The notes under the pieces are model-generated. The model was given only the letters and a program-made list of their open reading frames with translations, was not told the origin of the DNA and did not search any database. Positions 33,063 to 43,200 of a stretch of DNA of 64,000 bases are shown here, in pieces. Position 1 is the first letter of the stretch. Every line of letters begins with the position of its first letter. Both the position numbers and the translations under genes were made by a program. The DNA is from JAFLCL01 sp039809495 (GTDB lineage Bacteria > Myxococcota_A > Polyangia > Polyangiales > Sandaracinaceae), in assembly GCA_039809495.1 (NCBI GenBank), contig JBDHVC010000003.1, positions 62,001-126,000 on the forward strand. The letters run 5' to 3'.

Positions 33063-34619
33063 ATGGGCCCGAAGTGCAGCTCAAGTCGTGCGGCATGGCC
33101 CGGCCCCGGCGCATCCGCCGGGTGGGTGATGGTCGCGGTCGCCCTCGCCGCGTGCTCCGCCCCGACCGTCGACCCCGTATGCGAGGCGGGTCGGAGCGTC
33201 GAGTGCACCGGTCCCGGCGGATGCCGTGGAGCCCAGGTTTGCGAGCGCGACGGCGCGGCATGGGGTACCTGCCAGTGCCCGGACGTGGATGTGGGCCCCG
33301 TGGATGCCAGCGTCCCCCGCGACGCCCACGTGGACATCGACACGAGCGCGCCACCGGACGCCGGCATCGACGTGGGTCCTGGCGACGCACCCGACGCAAC
33401 GGTCACCACGGATGCAGCGATCGAGGATGCCGGCACGCGCGACGCCGGCACGGATGCGACGTTCCCTGACGCGGGCTCCGCATGCGACGCAGGCAGTGCC
33501 GTCGAGCTCTGCAACGGCGTCGACGACGACTGCGACGGGCTGGCCGACGAGTCCCTGCCGTCCGACTGCGTCGTCTCGGTTACCGCCGCGCGCAACAGCT
33601 TCACGTGCGCGACGAGGATCTCCGGCGCCGTAGCGTGCTGGGGCCGCAACGTTCTGGGCGAGCTGGGAGACGGGACGACGAGCGTCCGCTGGACCCCGGT
33701 GAGCGTGGTCGGGCTCTCGGACGCCGTCGAGGTGGCCGCGGGGATCGGCGCCTTCGCGTGCGCGCGTCGGCGCGCCGGAACGGTCGTCTGTTGGGGTGCC
33801 AATGACAGCGGGCAGCTCGGGGATGGAACCACGACTCCGCGTGCCGTGCCGGTGGCCGTCGCGGGGCTCTCGGACGTCGTCGCGGTCGCGGCAGGCACGC
33901 AGCACGCGTGCGCAGTGGCGTCGACCGGCACCGTCTACTGCTGGGGAGCCAACGGGTACGGGCAGCTTGGCGACGGGACGACGGTCTCGCGCAGCGCGCC
34001 GACGCCCGTGAGTGGCGTCGCCGACGCCGTCGCCGTGACGGCGGGCTACCACCACACCTGCGCGCTCCGATCGACCGGCGGGATCTCGTGTTGGGGCCGC
34101 AACGTCGCGGGTGCCCTCGGCGACGGCACGCTCGTCGATCGATTGACCGCGGTGCCGGTCGACGCGGGTCTCGAGTGGACGCTCGTCACCGCCGGGAGCT
34201 CGCACACGTGCGCTCTGGATTCGAGCAGGATGGTGTGGTGCTGGGGCTTCAACAGCTCCGGCCAGCTCGGGAACGGCACGACGACCGACTCCACGAGGCC
34301 CACGCCCATCATCGGCGTGTCGGCGGTCGAGGTCTCGGCTGGGCTGGAGCACACCTGCCTCCGCCTCGCCAGCAACGGCGGGGTGCGATGCTGGGGCCTC
34401 GGGAGCAGCGGGCAACTCGGGACAGGGATGCGAACCAACAGGTCGACGCCGGGGCCGAACGCCGTCTTGGGCGCCGCCGATCTGTCTTCGGGCGGTGGGC
34501 ACACGTGCGCGCTTCTCCTGGACGGCAGCGTGCAATGCTGGGGCGAGAACGGCTTCGGCGAACTCGGCGACGGCACGTTCACCGATCGCCTGATGCCGAC
34601 GGTCGTGGTCGGGCTCTGA
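33063..34619 (+). CDS. RCC1-repeat lipoprotein, 518 aa
   Basis: An N-terminal signal with lipobox LAAC (Cys about 31), a Cys-containing region, an Asp/Ala/Thr-rich linker (about 75-145), then CNGVDDDCDG (a metal-type repeat common in myxobacteria). From about 170 to the end come roughly seven RCC1/BNR repeats with the signature CWGxNxxGQLGDGTT. This should form a beta-propeller on the cell surface or in the outer membrane. A GAGGAGG site precedes the start. The linker type is that of host lipoproteins, so this is probably cargo from a relative. Confidence 0.85.
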   Translation: MGPKCSSSRAAWPGPGASAGWVMVAVALAACSAPTVDPVCEAGRSVECTGPGGCRGAQVCERDGAAWGTCQCPDVDVGPVDASVPRDAHVDIDTSAPPDAGIDVGPGDAPDATVTTDAAIEDAGTRDAGTDATFPDAGSACDAGSAVELCNGVDDDCDGLADESLPSDCVVSVTAARNSFTCATRISGAVACWGRNVLGELGDGTTSVRWTPVSVVGLSDAVEVAAGIGAFACARRRAGTVVCWGANDSGQLGDGTTTPRAVPVAVAGLSDVVAVAAGTQHACAVASTGTVYCWGANGYGQLGDGTTVSRSAPTPVSGVADAVAVTAGYHHTCALRSTGGISCWGRNVAGALGDGTLVDRLTAVPVDAGLEWTLVTAGSSHTCALDSSRMVWCWGFNSSGQLGNGTTTDSTRPTPIIGVSAVEVSAGLEHTCLRLASNGGVRCWGLGSSGQLGTGMRTNRSTPGPNAVLGAADLSSGGGHTCALLLDGSVQCWGENGFGELGDGTFTDRLMPTVVVGL

Positions 34620-34740
34620 TCCAACGAACGTCGTCGACCTCGGCGGGCCAGAAGAGCCCGGCGGTCGCCCGACTTCTTCGGGGCGACGAGTTCGCGGCAC
34701 GGGACGAGCCTGGCCGGCGAGCTGCCCGAGACGACCGACA

Positions 34741-35228
34741 TCACGCCGGTGACGCGCCACTTCGAGGGAGCGACGCAGAGCGATGGGCACTCGGCCCATC
34801 GCGCGAGAGATCCTCGACGTGAGGCTCTGCCGAAGAAGGCAACCGCTCCCCACCCTTGGCGCCGTGATTGTTGTTCTTCTTCTCCGCGTCGGGCGGCGCG
34901 AGGAGCACCTGGCCCGGGAGCAGCCACCAGCTCCTTCTTCGCGGCCCCGAGCGTGCGTCCGCTGATGCCCTCGAGCTCGCGCTGCGCCGTAGACTTCCGC
35001 CGCCGCGACGGGACCATCTACGAGCTGGGGGTTGAGGAAGACGAGGGCGCGCTCGAGCGGGCTCGGCTCGGCTGGGCGAGCGTCCGGCGCGCCGACCCAC
35101 TGGATCCGCCCGATGGTCTGGTCGAAGGGCCCCGCGACCTCGACGAAGCCGTACGCCACGGGCGACGGCGCCGGGCCGTAGTTCCGCTTCACGCTCGCGA
35201 GGGCGCGACCAGTCCTCGTCTCGTCCAA
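34741..35228 (-). pseudogene. RepA-like AAA ATPase (replication protein), C-terminal remnant, frameshifted
   Basis: Reading leftwards, one frame gives SVKRNYGPAPSPVAYGF, IGRIQWVG and LVDGPVAAAEVYGAA; near 34981 the match jumps to another frame (ELEGISGRTLGAAKKEL), and near 34910 to a third (EKKNNNHGAKGG). Together they reproduce the C-terminal part of RepA-like ATPases found with phage and plasmid primases. At least two frameshifts and loss of the ATPase core show decay. The rest of the 34620-35351 gap holds nothing I can support. It implies that the element once had its own replication module. Confidence 0.65.
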
Positions 35229-35351
35229 GCGGCGCCTCTTCTCCGAAAGAGGTGGCCCGAGTGCTTGGATCCGGCTTCCGGGTCCCGGACGTGGTCGTCG
35301 ACGTCCGTGCGGGCGGCGACTACCTCGCCTCCGGGGCGCGACGCCGTGCGT

Positions 35352-36770
35352 TCACCTCAAGCACTGCGAGAGCTCGTCGAGGAACGCGGGGCGGTCGCGG
35401 TGCTTCTCACGCGCCGTCGCGAGGAGCTGCGTCGCGAAGGGGCCGTTGCGGGCCTTGCGCAGGACGTCGCGTGCTCGCCGGAGCACGCCTCCCGCCGTGC
35501 GGTAGCTCGAGCGGTTGCCACGCTTGACGAGGTCGTCGACTTCGGCGAGCCAGATCGAGGCCGCGTCGGCCGGGTACTTCTTCGCGAGCGCCGTAGCGAG
35601 CGGGCCGCCGTCCCAGATGCGCGCGCCGCCGAGCTTCTTCCACGCCGCGCGCGCCGCATCGACGTTCCCGTCCGCGACGTGGAGGTCGACGAGGAGCCGG
35701 TAATCGCTTCGACGGGCGTGCTCGCGCAGGAGCCCCTGCGCCGCCTTCCCGTCGGCGTGCGCGCGCACACCGTTCCAGGTGTCGGTCGAGGGCCGGATGC
35801 GAAACGCGTCCACGGCCCACTTGGCCGCGTCTGCGGCGTCCTTGCGCGTCAGGGCGCGCGCGAGGAGCCACTCCACGATCGGCTCTGCGGCGCGGTCGGC
35901 GTGCCCGGCGCCTGTGAGCGCCCGGACACGGCGGGCGAGGGTCGCCTCGGCTGCGGCCCGCTTCCGGCGCCTCACGAACACGTTGGCGACCGCCACGGCT
36001 TCCGATCCGACGAGCCCGTCGAGCAACCGCACGGCCTCGTCGTCACGGCCGAGACCGAGGAGGCGGTCGGCGAGCTCGGCGTGACGGCCGGTCTTGCGGG
36101 CGAGGTCGAGGAGGCGCTCGTCGTCGAGCGCTTCGCCGCCGATGCCGAGCAGGAGGGCCCCGAGCCCACGGCGCGAGTAGTCGCTCGTGGCGCGCGGGAC
36201 GGACGCTTCGACGCGAGCGACGAGCTCGGCGCGCTCCGCTCGCGTCGCGTGCTGGGAGATGATCTTCGGGACCTCGTTGGCGACGCCGTAGCCGCCGCTG
36301 AGCTCCTCCCAGATCGCCGTGTCGACGAGCGCCTCGAGCGCCGCCGTCCGTAGCGCTCCCTTCGCCATGGCGAGGCACTTGCGGAGCCCCTCGATCGCCT
36401 CGTCGAGGACGCGCGCGACCTCACTCTCCTCGTCGTGGAAGGTTCCGTAGTTCTCGCGGATCCCCTCGGAGAGCTCGCACAGCGTCCGCACGGCGCTCGC
36501 GACGTCGCCCTTCTTCAGCAGGGCCTCCGCGCTCTCGGCGATCGCCGAGAGGTCGCTCGCGACCGTGTAGCTCGAGCGCCAGCTCCGGTGGTCGATGCCC
36601 TCGAAGGCGCCGTCGACCTCGGCGAGCACGACGCCGGGCTTCACGCGCCCGCCGCGGCGTGGCCTCTCGACGAGCGCGGCGAGCTCGGGCCGACGGAGCG
36701 CCATCTCTTCGACGATGTCCTCGAGCTCGTCGCGGGAGAGCTCTCCGAGGCGGGACTTCTTCGCAGCCAC
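35352..36770 (-). CDS. Helical-repeat protein, 472 aa
   Basis: All-helical, with repeated 30- to 35-residue units such as ADRLLGLGRDDEAVRLLDGL and LVDLHVADGNVDAARAAWKKL, typical of TPR/SEL1-like arrays. The N-terminal 60 residues (RDELEDIVEEMALRRPELAALVE) resemble the leader of SWIM zinc-finger-associated proteins, but the zinc finger is absent. No enzyme motif. Divergent from 36869. Function unknown; probably a protein-binding scaffold. Confidence 0.8.
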   Translation of the reverse strand: MAAKKSRLGELSRDELEDIVEEMALRRPELAALVERPRRGGRVKPGVVLAEVDGAFEGIDHRSWRSSYTVASDLSAIAESAEALLKKGDVASAVRTLCELSEGIRENYGTFHDEESEVARVLDEAIEGLRKCLAMAKGALRTAALEALVDTAIWEELSGGYGVANEVPKIISQHATRAERAELVARVEASVPRATSDYSRRGLGALLLGIGGEALDDERLLDLARKTGRHAELADRLLGLGRDDEAVRLLDGLVGSEAVAVANVFVRRRKRAAAEATLARRVRALTGAGHADRAAEPIVEWLLARALTRKDAADAAKWAVDAFRIRPSTDTWNGVRAHADGKAAQGLLREHARRSDYRLLVDLHVADGNVDAARAAWKKLGGARIWDGGPLATALAKKYPADAASIWLAEVDDLVKRGNRSSYRTAGGVLRRARDVLRKARNGPFATQLLATAREKHRDRPAFLDELSQCLR

Positions 36771-36832
36771 GCGGGCACTTTCTCTCGGCCGAGGGACCCG
36801 CGCCAGCGCGTGGGGTTACGGCTCGCGATCGC

Positions 36833-36861
36833 TTGACACTAGGTCATCACTTGGTCAGGTT
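36833..36861 (+). promoter_or_regulatory. Promoter TTGACA-N17-CAGGTT
   Basis: TTGACA at 36833-36838, 17 bases, CAGGTT at 36856-36861, then a GTG start after 7 bases with no separate ribosome site. A GGTCA direct repeat (36842 and 36853) with 11-base spacing overlaps the spacer and could bind a regulator. Confidence 0.6.
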
Positions 36862-36868
36862 GTTCGCC

Positions 36869-37489
36869 GTGCCCGAGAGCGATCACGACCCGTACCGCCG
36901 CGGCGTCCGGCTCGTCGCCGACGCCCTTGGCGTCGGTGTGCGCCGGGTCGATGCGGCGTTGGCCCCGCTCCGGGCTGCGGTGCGGGGCGAGGAGGAGCCC
37001 GCGGTCGGGATTCTCCGGCGCGCTTTGCGCGAGCATGGCGTCGACGTGGTCTCGGTGATGCCGGGCCGTCCCCTGGTCGTCGAGGTCGAAGCCCGACGCC
37101 CGGTCGCGTTCGGTGAGGGCGTCAGCGTGGGCGAGCTCATCGAGGACCCCTCCTTCCAGCCTTGGATTCTCGAGCCCGGCCGGCGCGCGCGAGCCGCACT
37201 CTACCAGAGCGCGAAGCGGCTCGCCGGGCTGGCGATGTTCACGGCGCGGCCGCCGGGCCGAGCCCGTTTCGAGGCGGCGTTCCTCGTGCTCGTGGGCGAG
37301 GCTCGCGTCTGGCAGATCAACGGCGCCGAGCTCGCCTACGCCAAGCGGGACCTTGAGAGCGGCGCCGCGTGGCACCGCGTGCGGCTGCTGAAAAGCGGCG
37401 CGCTGCGAATGGAGCTCCCGCAGGGCGGCAGCGACTGGGACCTCGCGTACCGAGTCGGTTCGCCCCCGACACGCCGGAGGAAGAAGTGA
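36869..37489 (+). CDS. Hypothetical protein, 206 aa
   Basis: Soluble alpha/beta protein. ESDHDPYRRGVRLVADALGVG forms the first helix; about 70-105 (VVSVMPGRPLVVEVEAR) and 140-200 (FEAAFLVLVGEARVWQINGAELA) are strand-rich. No family recognised. The GTG at 36869 is chosen from the promoter position; a TTG at 36860 is in frame. The 254 bases after it hold no gene that I can support. Confidence 0.65.
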   Translation: MPESDHDPYRRGVRLVADALGVGVRRVDAALAPLRAAVRGEEEPAVGILRRALREHGVDVVSVMPGRPLVVEVEARRPVAFGEGVSVGELIEDPSFQPWILEPGRRARAALYQSAKRLAGLAMFTARPPGRARFEAAFLVLVGEARVWQINGAELAYAKRDLESGAAWHRVRLLKSGALRMELPQGGSDWDLAYRVGSPPTRRRKK

Positions 37490-37743
37490 CCGCGCTCCTC
37501 GTCGACATGACGGTGAGGAGCGCCACCCCGGAGGTGAACACGATCCACACCGACACACGCACCGATTCGGCCTGGCCGACCCGGGCGCGCGGGGGCCCTG
37601 ACCACCCGCTCGTCCGCGTCGTGACCCACCGCGGGTCACCAGGCGCCCGCTGGAGAAGCCAGCATGATCGGTCCCATGAGCGCCACGACGCGCGCTCGCT
37701 CTTTGTCATCCAGCACCTCTGCGATTCGCGCCGAGGTGCACGC

Positions 37744-38067
37744 ATGACCTCCTCGAAGGACGGTGCTCTCGAACTCCGCCTCGTGGTGCCGCATGAGCTC
37801 CTGGCCGGGAGCCCGCGCGTCGAAATGATCAGTCAGTTGAACGCAGCGGTCGTCGGGCTCGGGAAGCGTCAGTTCCTCGAGCTCCTTCGCCGGCAGGATG
37901 CGCCCCTCACGCTGAAGGTCGGCAAGCTGCGCCTCGTGCGCCGCGACGACCTTCTCGCATTCCTCGAGCGCATCGGGGCAGCGAACGACACGCACTCGAA
38001 GGGGTTCGACGACGCCGACAAGGTGCTCGCCGAGCTCGGCTGCAACGTGCGCCCGAAGGGGCGCTGA
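37744..38067 (+). CDS. Excisionase-like small DNA-binding protein, 107 aa
   Basis: A winged-helix/MerR-like stretch (about 35-80: VGLGKRQFLELLRRQDAPLTLKVG, then RLVRRDDLLAFLERI) resembles excisionases and directionality factors. It sits 17 bases before the integrase gene on the same strand, the usual place for such a factor. Function is inferred from position and motif. Confidence 0.65.
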   Translation: MTSSKDGALELRLVVPHELLAGSPRVEMISQLNAAVVGLGKRQFLELLRRQDAPLTLKVGKLRLVRRDDLLAFLERIGAANDTHSKGFDDADKVLAELGCNVRPKGR

Positions 38068-38084
38068 GGAGAGGAGGTCGGGCC

Positions 38085-39566
<1,482 letters not shown>

Positions 39567-39726
39567 GTGGGCGCCCTGGAACCGATGCGGGCCGCGTGCG
39601 GCCGCGTCAGGCTGATATCAAGGCTCCGCGCGCCGCGCCAGCCGGTTCTCGGGGGGCGCGCGTGCCCACGCGAGGCCACGGAAGCTCTCGCCCGCGGACG
39701 CGGGCCGGCGTATGGTCGGGATCTGC

Positions 39727-41073
39727 ATGGTCGACCCCATCCGAGAAACGAGCTTGGACGAGTCCGATCTCGACTTCGACGACGACGAGATGGGCTCGAC
39801 GACGCTCGGCGTGGACCTCTTCAAGAGCGAGGAGGTCCCCGACTACCCGGCGATCGCGCGGCTCGGCCGCTACGAGATCCTCGGGCGGCTCGCGCGCGGC
39901 GGGATGGCCGAGGTCTACCTCGCGCGCGCGACGGACGACGACGGCACGGTGCGCCACGTGGTCGTCAAGCGCGTGCTCATGGAGATGCAGTACGACCCCG
40001 AGATGCTCTCGATGTTCCTCGCCGAGGGCCAGACCGCGCTGCGCCTCTTCCACCCGAACGTCTGCCACGTCTACGAGGTCGGCGAGTCGAACGGGCTCAC
40101 CTACATGGTGCTCGAGTGGGTGCACGGCACCTCGCTCCGCGAGCTCGTGCGCCGGGCGGCGGCGCGCAAGGCCACGCTCCCGCTCCCGCTCGGCGTCCAC
40201 GTCGTCGGGAAGGTCGCGAGCGCGCTCGAGTACGTCCACCACGCGCGCGGGCTCGACGGGCAGCCGCTCTCCATCATCCACCAGGACGTCACGCCCCACA
40301 ACGTGATGCTGAGCTGGAAGGGGCAGGTGAAGCTCCTCGACTTCGGCATCGCCAAGACGTCCCTCCAGGAGCGCTCCGGCGCGCCCCAGGGCAAGTACGA
40401 GTACATGTCGCCGGAGCAGGTGCGCGGCGGGACGATCGACGCGCGCTCGGACGTCTTCGCGCTCGGCGTCTGTCTCTACGAGGTGCTCACCGGGCGGCAG
40501 CTCTACCAGCGCCCGAGCATCCCGCAGACGATGACGGCGATCGTCGAGGAGCCCGTACCCTCGGTGCGCGCCGTGCGCAGGGACGTACCCGACGCGCTCG
40601 AGCGGATCGTGACGCGAGCGCTCGCCAAGCGGCCGCAGGATCGCTTCCAGAGCGCGGGCGAGATGCAGCGCGCGCTCGAGGACTGGCTCGCGCGCAACGG
40701 AGGCGCGATCCCGGACGTGCGGCTCGCGCTCACGGTCGGCGGCTACTTCACCCCGCCCGAGAAGCAGCCGCTGCCGACGAACGCCGCGCAGTTCACCGGC
40801 ACGTTCGCCGCCCTCACCGGCGCGAAGATCGAGGTCGACGTCGACGCGCCCGAGGGCGGCGCGGAGTGGGCCCAGAGCTTCTCCCACGACGAGCGGGCGC
40901 GCGCCTCGTCGCGGCCTCCTCCCGCCTCGCTCGGCGGCTCGCGCCCGCGCGAGCCCTCGCTCGTCGATCGCTTCTTCGAGCTCTCGCCCATCGCGGCGTT
41001 CATGGCGACGCTGGCGCTCGGAGGCCTCCTCCTCTTCGCGCTCTTCGGCCTCTACTACCTCGCCCGCTACTGA
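39727..41073 (+). CDS. Ser/Thr protein kinase with C-terminal membrane anchor
   Basis: 448 residues. Kinase domain at about 38-320: ARGGMAEVY glycine loop, VVVKRVL lysine, HQDVTPHN catalytic loop (Gln replaces the Arg of HRD, a non-RD kinase), DFGIAK, SPEQ. A variable linker follows and a membrane helix at the extreme C-terminus (about 424-445). The ATG at 39727 follows a TATGGT box (39711-39716) by 10 bases; an earlier in-frame ATG at 39712 lies inside that box. First gene to the right of the island. Confidence 0.9.
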   Translation: MVDPIRETSLDESDLDFDDDEMGSTTLGVDLFKSEEVPDYPAIARLGRYEILGRLARGGMAEVYLARATDDDGTVRHVVVKRVLMEMQYDPEMLSMFLAEGQTALRLFHPNVCHVYEVGESNGLTYMVLEWVHGTSLRELVRRAAARKATLPLPLGVHVVGKVASALEYVHHARGLDGQPLSIIHQDVTPHNVMLSWKGQVKLLDFGIAKTSLQERSGAPQGKYEYMSPEQVRGGTIDARSDVFALGVCLYEVLTGRQLYQRPSIPQTMTAIVEEPVPSVRAVRRDVPDALERIVTRALAKRPQDRFQSAGEMQRALEDWLARNGGAIPDVRLALTVGGYFTPPEKQPLPTNAAQFTGTFAALTGAKIEVDVDAPEGGAEWAQSFSHDERARASSRPPPASLGGSRPREPSLVDRFFELSPIAAFMATLALGGLLLFALFGLYYLARY

Positions 41074-41082
41074 GCTGTCGGC

Positions 41083-41127
41083 GGCTGGCTCGTCCGCGGC
41101 TGGCTCGTCCGCGACGGGCTCGTCCGC
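41083..41127. repeat. Three tandem 15-base repeats
   Basis: GGCTGGCTCGTCCGC twice, then GACGGGCTCGTCCGC, in the gap between the kinase and the sigma54 activator genes. Not in a gene that I support. Confidence 0.8.
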
Positions 41128-41177
41128 GGCCGACGACCCACCTCCGCTCGACGGATCGCGTCGAGCGAGGCGTGGCG

Positions 41178-43097
41178 TCAGCCCTCGTCCTCGCCGTGCG
41201 GCGCGCCCGGCAGATCCTGCTCGCGCTCGAGGTAGCGGAAGATCGTGCGCGGATCGACGCCGAGGTCCCGCGCGGTCTTCGTGCGGTTGCCGTTGTTGCG
41301 CTCGAGCACCTCGAGGATGTAGCGGCGCTGGAATTCCTCGCGGGCCGAGGCGAGCGTCATGATCGGGCTCAGCGTCTCGGGGAAGAGGTCGAGGTCGTCG
41401 GGGCCGAGCAGCGTCTTGTCGGCGAGGACGATCGCCTTCTTGATGCGGTTCTCGAGCTGACGGACGTTGCCCGGCCAGGCGTACTTGCGGATCGCGATGA
41501 GCGCGTTCGGGGTGAAGCCCTTGACCTTCGGGTTGAGCTCGCTCGCGTACTTCGAGAGCAGGAACTTCGCGAGGAGGATCACGTCGTCGCCGCGCTCGCG
41601 GAGCGGCGGGAGGTGGAGGTTCACGACGTCGAGGCGATAGTAGAGGTCCTCGCGGAACGTCCCCCTCTTCACCTCCTCCTTGAGATCGCGGTTGGTGGCC
41701 GCGACGATCCGGATGTCGACCCGCTCCGGGCGCGCGTCGCCCACCTTGTTCACGACGCGCTCTTGGAGCGCGCGCAGGAGCTTCACCTGGAGCGCGAGCG
41801 GCATCTCGCCGATCTCGTCGAGGAAGAGGGTGCCGCCGTTCGCCTGCTGGAATTTGCCGCCCCGGGTCGCGACGGCGCCGGTGAACGCCCCGCGGACGTG
41901 CCCGAAGAGCTCGCTCTCCATCAGGTTCTCGGGGATCGCCCCGCAGTTCACGACGACGAAGGGCCCGCCCTTGCGGTGGCTGCGGCGGTGGACCTCGCGG
42001 GCGATGAGCTCCTTGCCCGTGCCCGTCTCGCCGGTGATGAGCACGGAGATGTCGGTCGAGGCGACCTTCTTCACCTTGTTGAAGACCTCGACGAGCGAGG
42101 GGTTCGTCCCCACGAGATCGCCGAACGTCTTCTCGTGGAGCTGCTCCTCGAGCTCGTCGCGGTCGGTGCGGAGCTGATCGAGCAGGAGCGCGTTCTGGAT
42201 GAGGAGCGACGCCTGCGCGGCGAAGACCGTGAGGACGTCGAGGGTCGCCTCGGTGAAGAGGCCGCGCACGTCGTCGTTGCCGAGGTAGATGACGCCGAGC
42301 AGCTCGCCCCGCGCGAGGAGCGGCGCGCACATCACGCTCGCGAGCTTCAGGTTCATCACGCTCTCGCTCCTGCCGAAGAGCGTGTCCGAGACGGCGTCCG
42401 AGACGATGAGCGGCTGGCACGTCTCGACCACCTTGCGGAGGATCGAGTCGGAGAGCTGGCTCACGGCGCTCTCGACGCTCTTGCCCGCGAGGTTGCGCGC
42501 GACGGCGACGCGCGGCCCCACCGAGACGGCGGCGCCCTCGCTCGAGCTCGTGCTCGGGGTCGACGCCTCGGCGTCCGTCGCCGACGGCGCGCGGGCCGCG
42601 TCGAGCAAGACGAGGAAGCCCTTGCCCGCGCTCGTCGCCTCGATGACCGCGTCCATCAGCGCCTCGAGCTGCGCCTCCATCGTGCGCGCGTGCATGAGGC
42701 GCACGGAGAGCTCGTGCAGGCGCCTGAGCCCGACGATCTCCGCGTGCGGGCCCGGGGCCTCGTCGTCGTCCTCGTCCCGATCGAGCGCGCCCTCGTCGAA
42801 GAGTGAGAAGTGGAGCTCCGCGCCGCCCGTTACGCTCTTGCCGAGGTCGATGCGATCGCCGTGCTCGAGGCGGACGCGCCGCTTCTTCTTCTGGTTGACC
42901 TGGATGTCGGCCTCGAGGTCGACCTCGTTCAGGTTGAACGACTTGCCGTCGAAGACGATCTGCGCGTGGTGCTCGGCGACGGCGCGGTCGTCGAGCGTGA
43001 CGTCGTTGCCGCGCGCGCGGCCGATCGACGTGAGCTTCTTGTAGATCGAGAAGACCTTGGGCCTGCCCTCGGGGCGGATCCACTTGAGCGACGGCAT
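41178..43097 (-). CDS. Sigma54-dependent activator with FHA and GAF domains
   Basis: 639 residues. FHA domain at about 18-100 (SIGRARGNDVTL, EHHAQI), GAF domain at about 145-310, AAA+ domain at about 325-560 with Walker A GETGTGKE, the GAFTGA sigma54-contact loop and the DEIGE Walker B, then a Fis-type HTH (about 600-630, NRTKTARDLGVDPRTIFRYL). The FHA domain binds phosphothreonine, so the neighbouring convergent kinase is a possible partner, as is usual in myxobacteria. The start at 43097 begins with the FHA; longer forms add Arg-rich sequence. Confidence 0.95.
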   Translation of the reverse strand: MPSLKWIRPEGRPKVFSIYKKLTSIGRARGNDVTLDDRAVAEHHAQIVFDGKSFNLNEVDLEADIQVNQKKKRRVRLEHGDRIDLGKSVTGGAELHFSLFDEGALDRDEDDDEAPGPHAEIVGLRRLHELSVRLMHARTMEAQLEALMDAVIEATSAGKGFLVLLDAARAPSATDAEASTPSTSSSEGAAVSVGPRVAVARNLAGKSVESAVSQLSDSILRKVVETCQPLIVSDAVSDTLFGRSESVMNLKLASVMCAPLLARGELLGVIYLGNDDVRGLFTEATLDVLTVFAAQASLLIQNALLLDQLRTDRDELEEQLHEKTFGDLVGTNPSLVEVFNKVKKVASTDISVLITGETGTGKELIAREVHRRSHRKGGPFVVVNCGAIPENLMESELFGHVRGAFTGAVATRGGKFQQANGGTLFLDEIGEMPLALQVKLLRALQERVVNKVGDARPERVDIRIVAATNRDLKEEVKRGTFREDLYYRLDVVNLHLPPLRERGDDVILLAKFLLSKYASELNPKVKGFTPNALIAIRKYAWPGNVRQLENRIKKAIVLADKTLLGPDDLDLFPETLSPIMTLASAREEFQRRYILEVLERNNGNRTKTARDLGVDPRTIFRYLEREQDLPGAPHGEDEG

Positions 43098-43200
43098 CGC
43101 GGCGACTCTACCGCGCGCGCGTCGCGGCGGACCATCCCATCGTCCTCGGCCCCGCGATCGCCCAGCGTGAGCGGGGAGCCCGGCGCGAGGGGGCGCCGCG

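Noticed and set aside
33081..35228. Long minus-strand frame opposite the RCC1 lipoprotein
   Set aside because: It is antisense to a strong repeat protein; only its first part (35228 downward) matches a real family and is listed as a pseudogene.
41083..41127. CRISPR-like or regulatory array of 15-base repeats
   Set aside because: Three contiguous copies without spacers; a simple tandem repeat.
39567..42806. Continuation of the integrase frame as a giant 1573-residue protein
   Set aside because: Beyond the tRNA the frame is Arg/Ala-rich and overlaps a well-supported kinase and sigma54 activator; it is an open shadow frame of GC-rich DNA.
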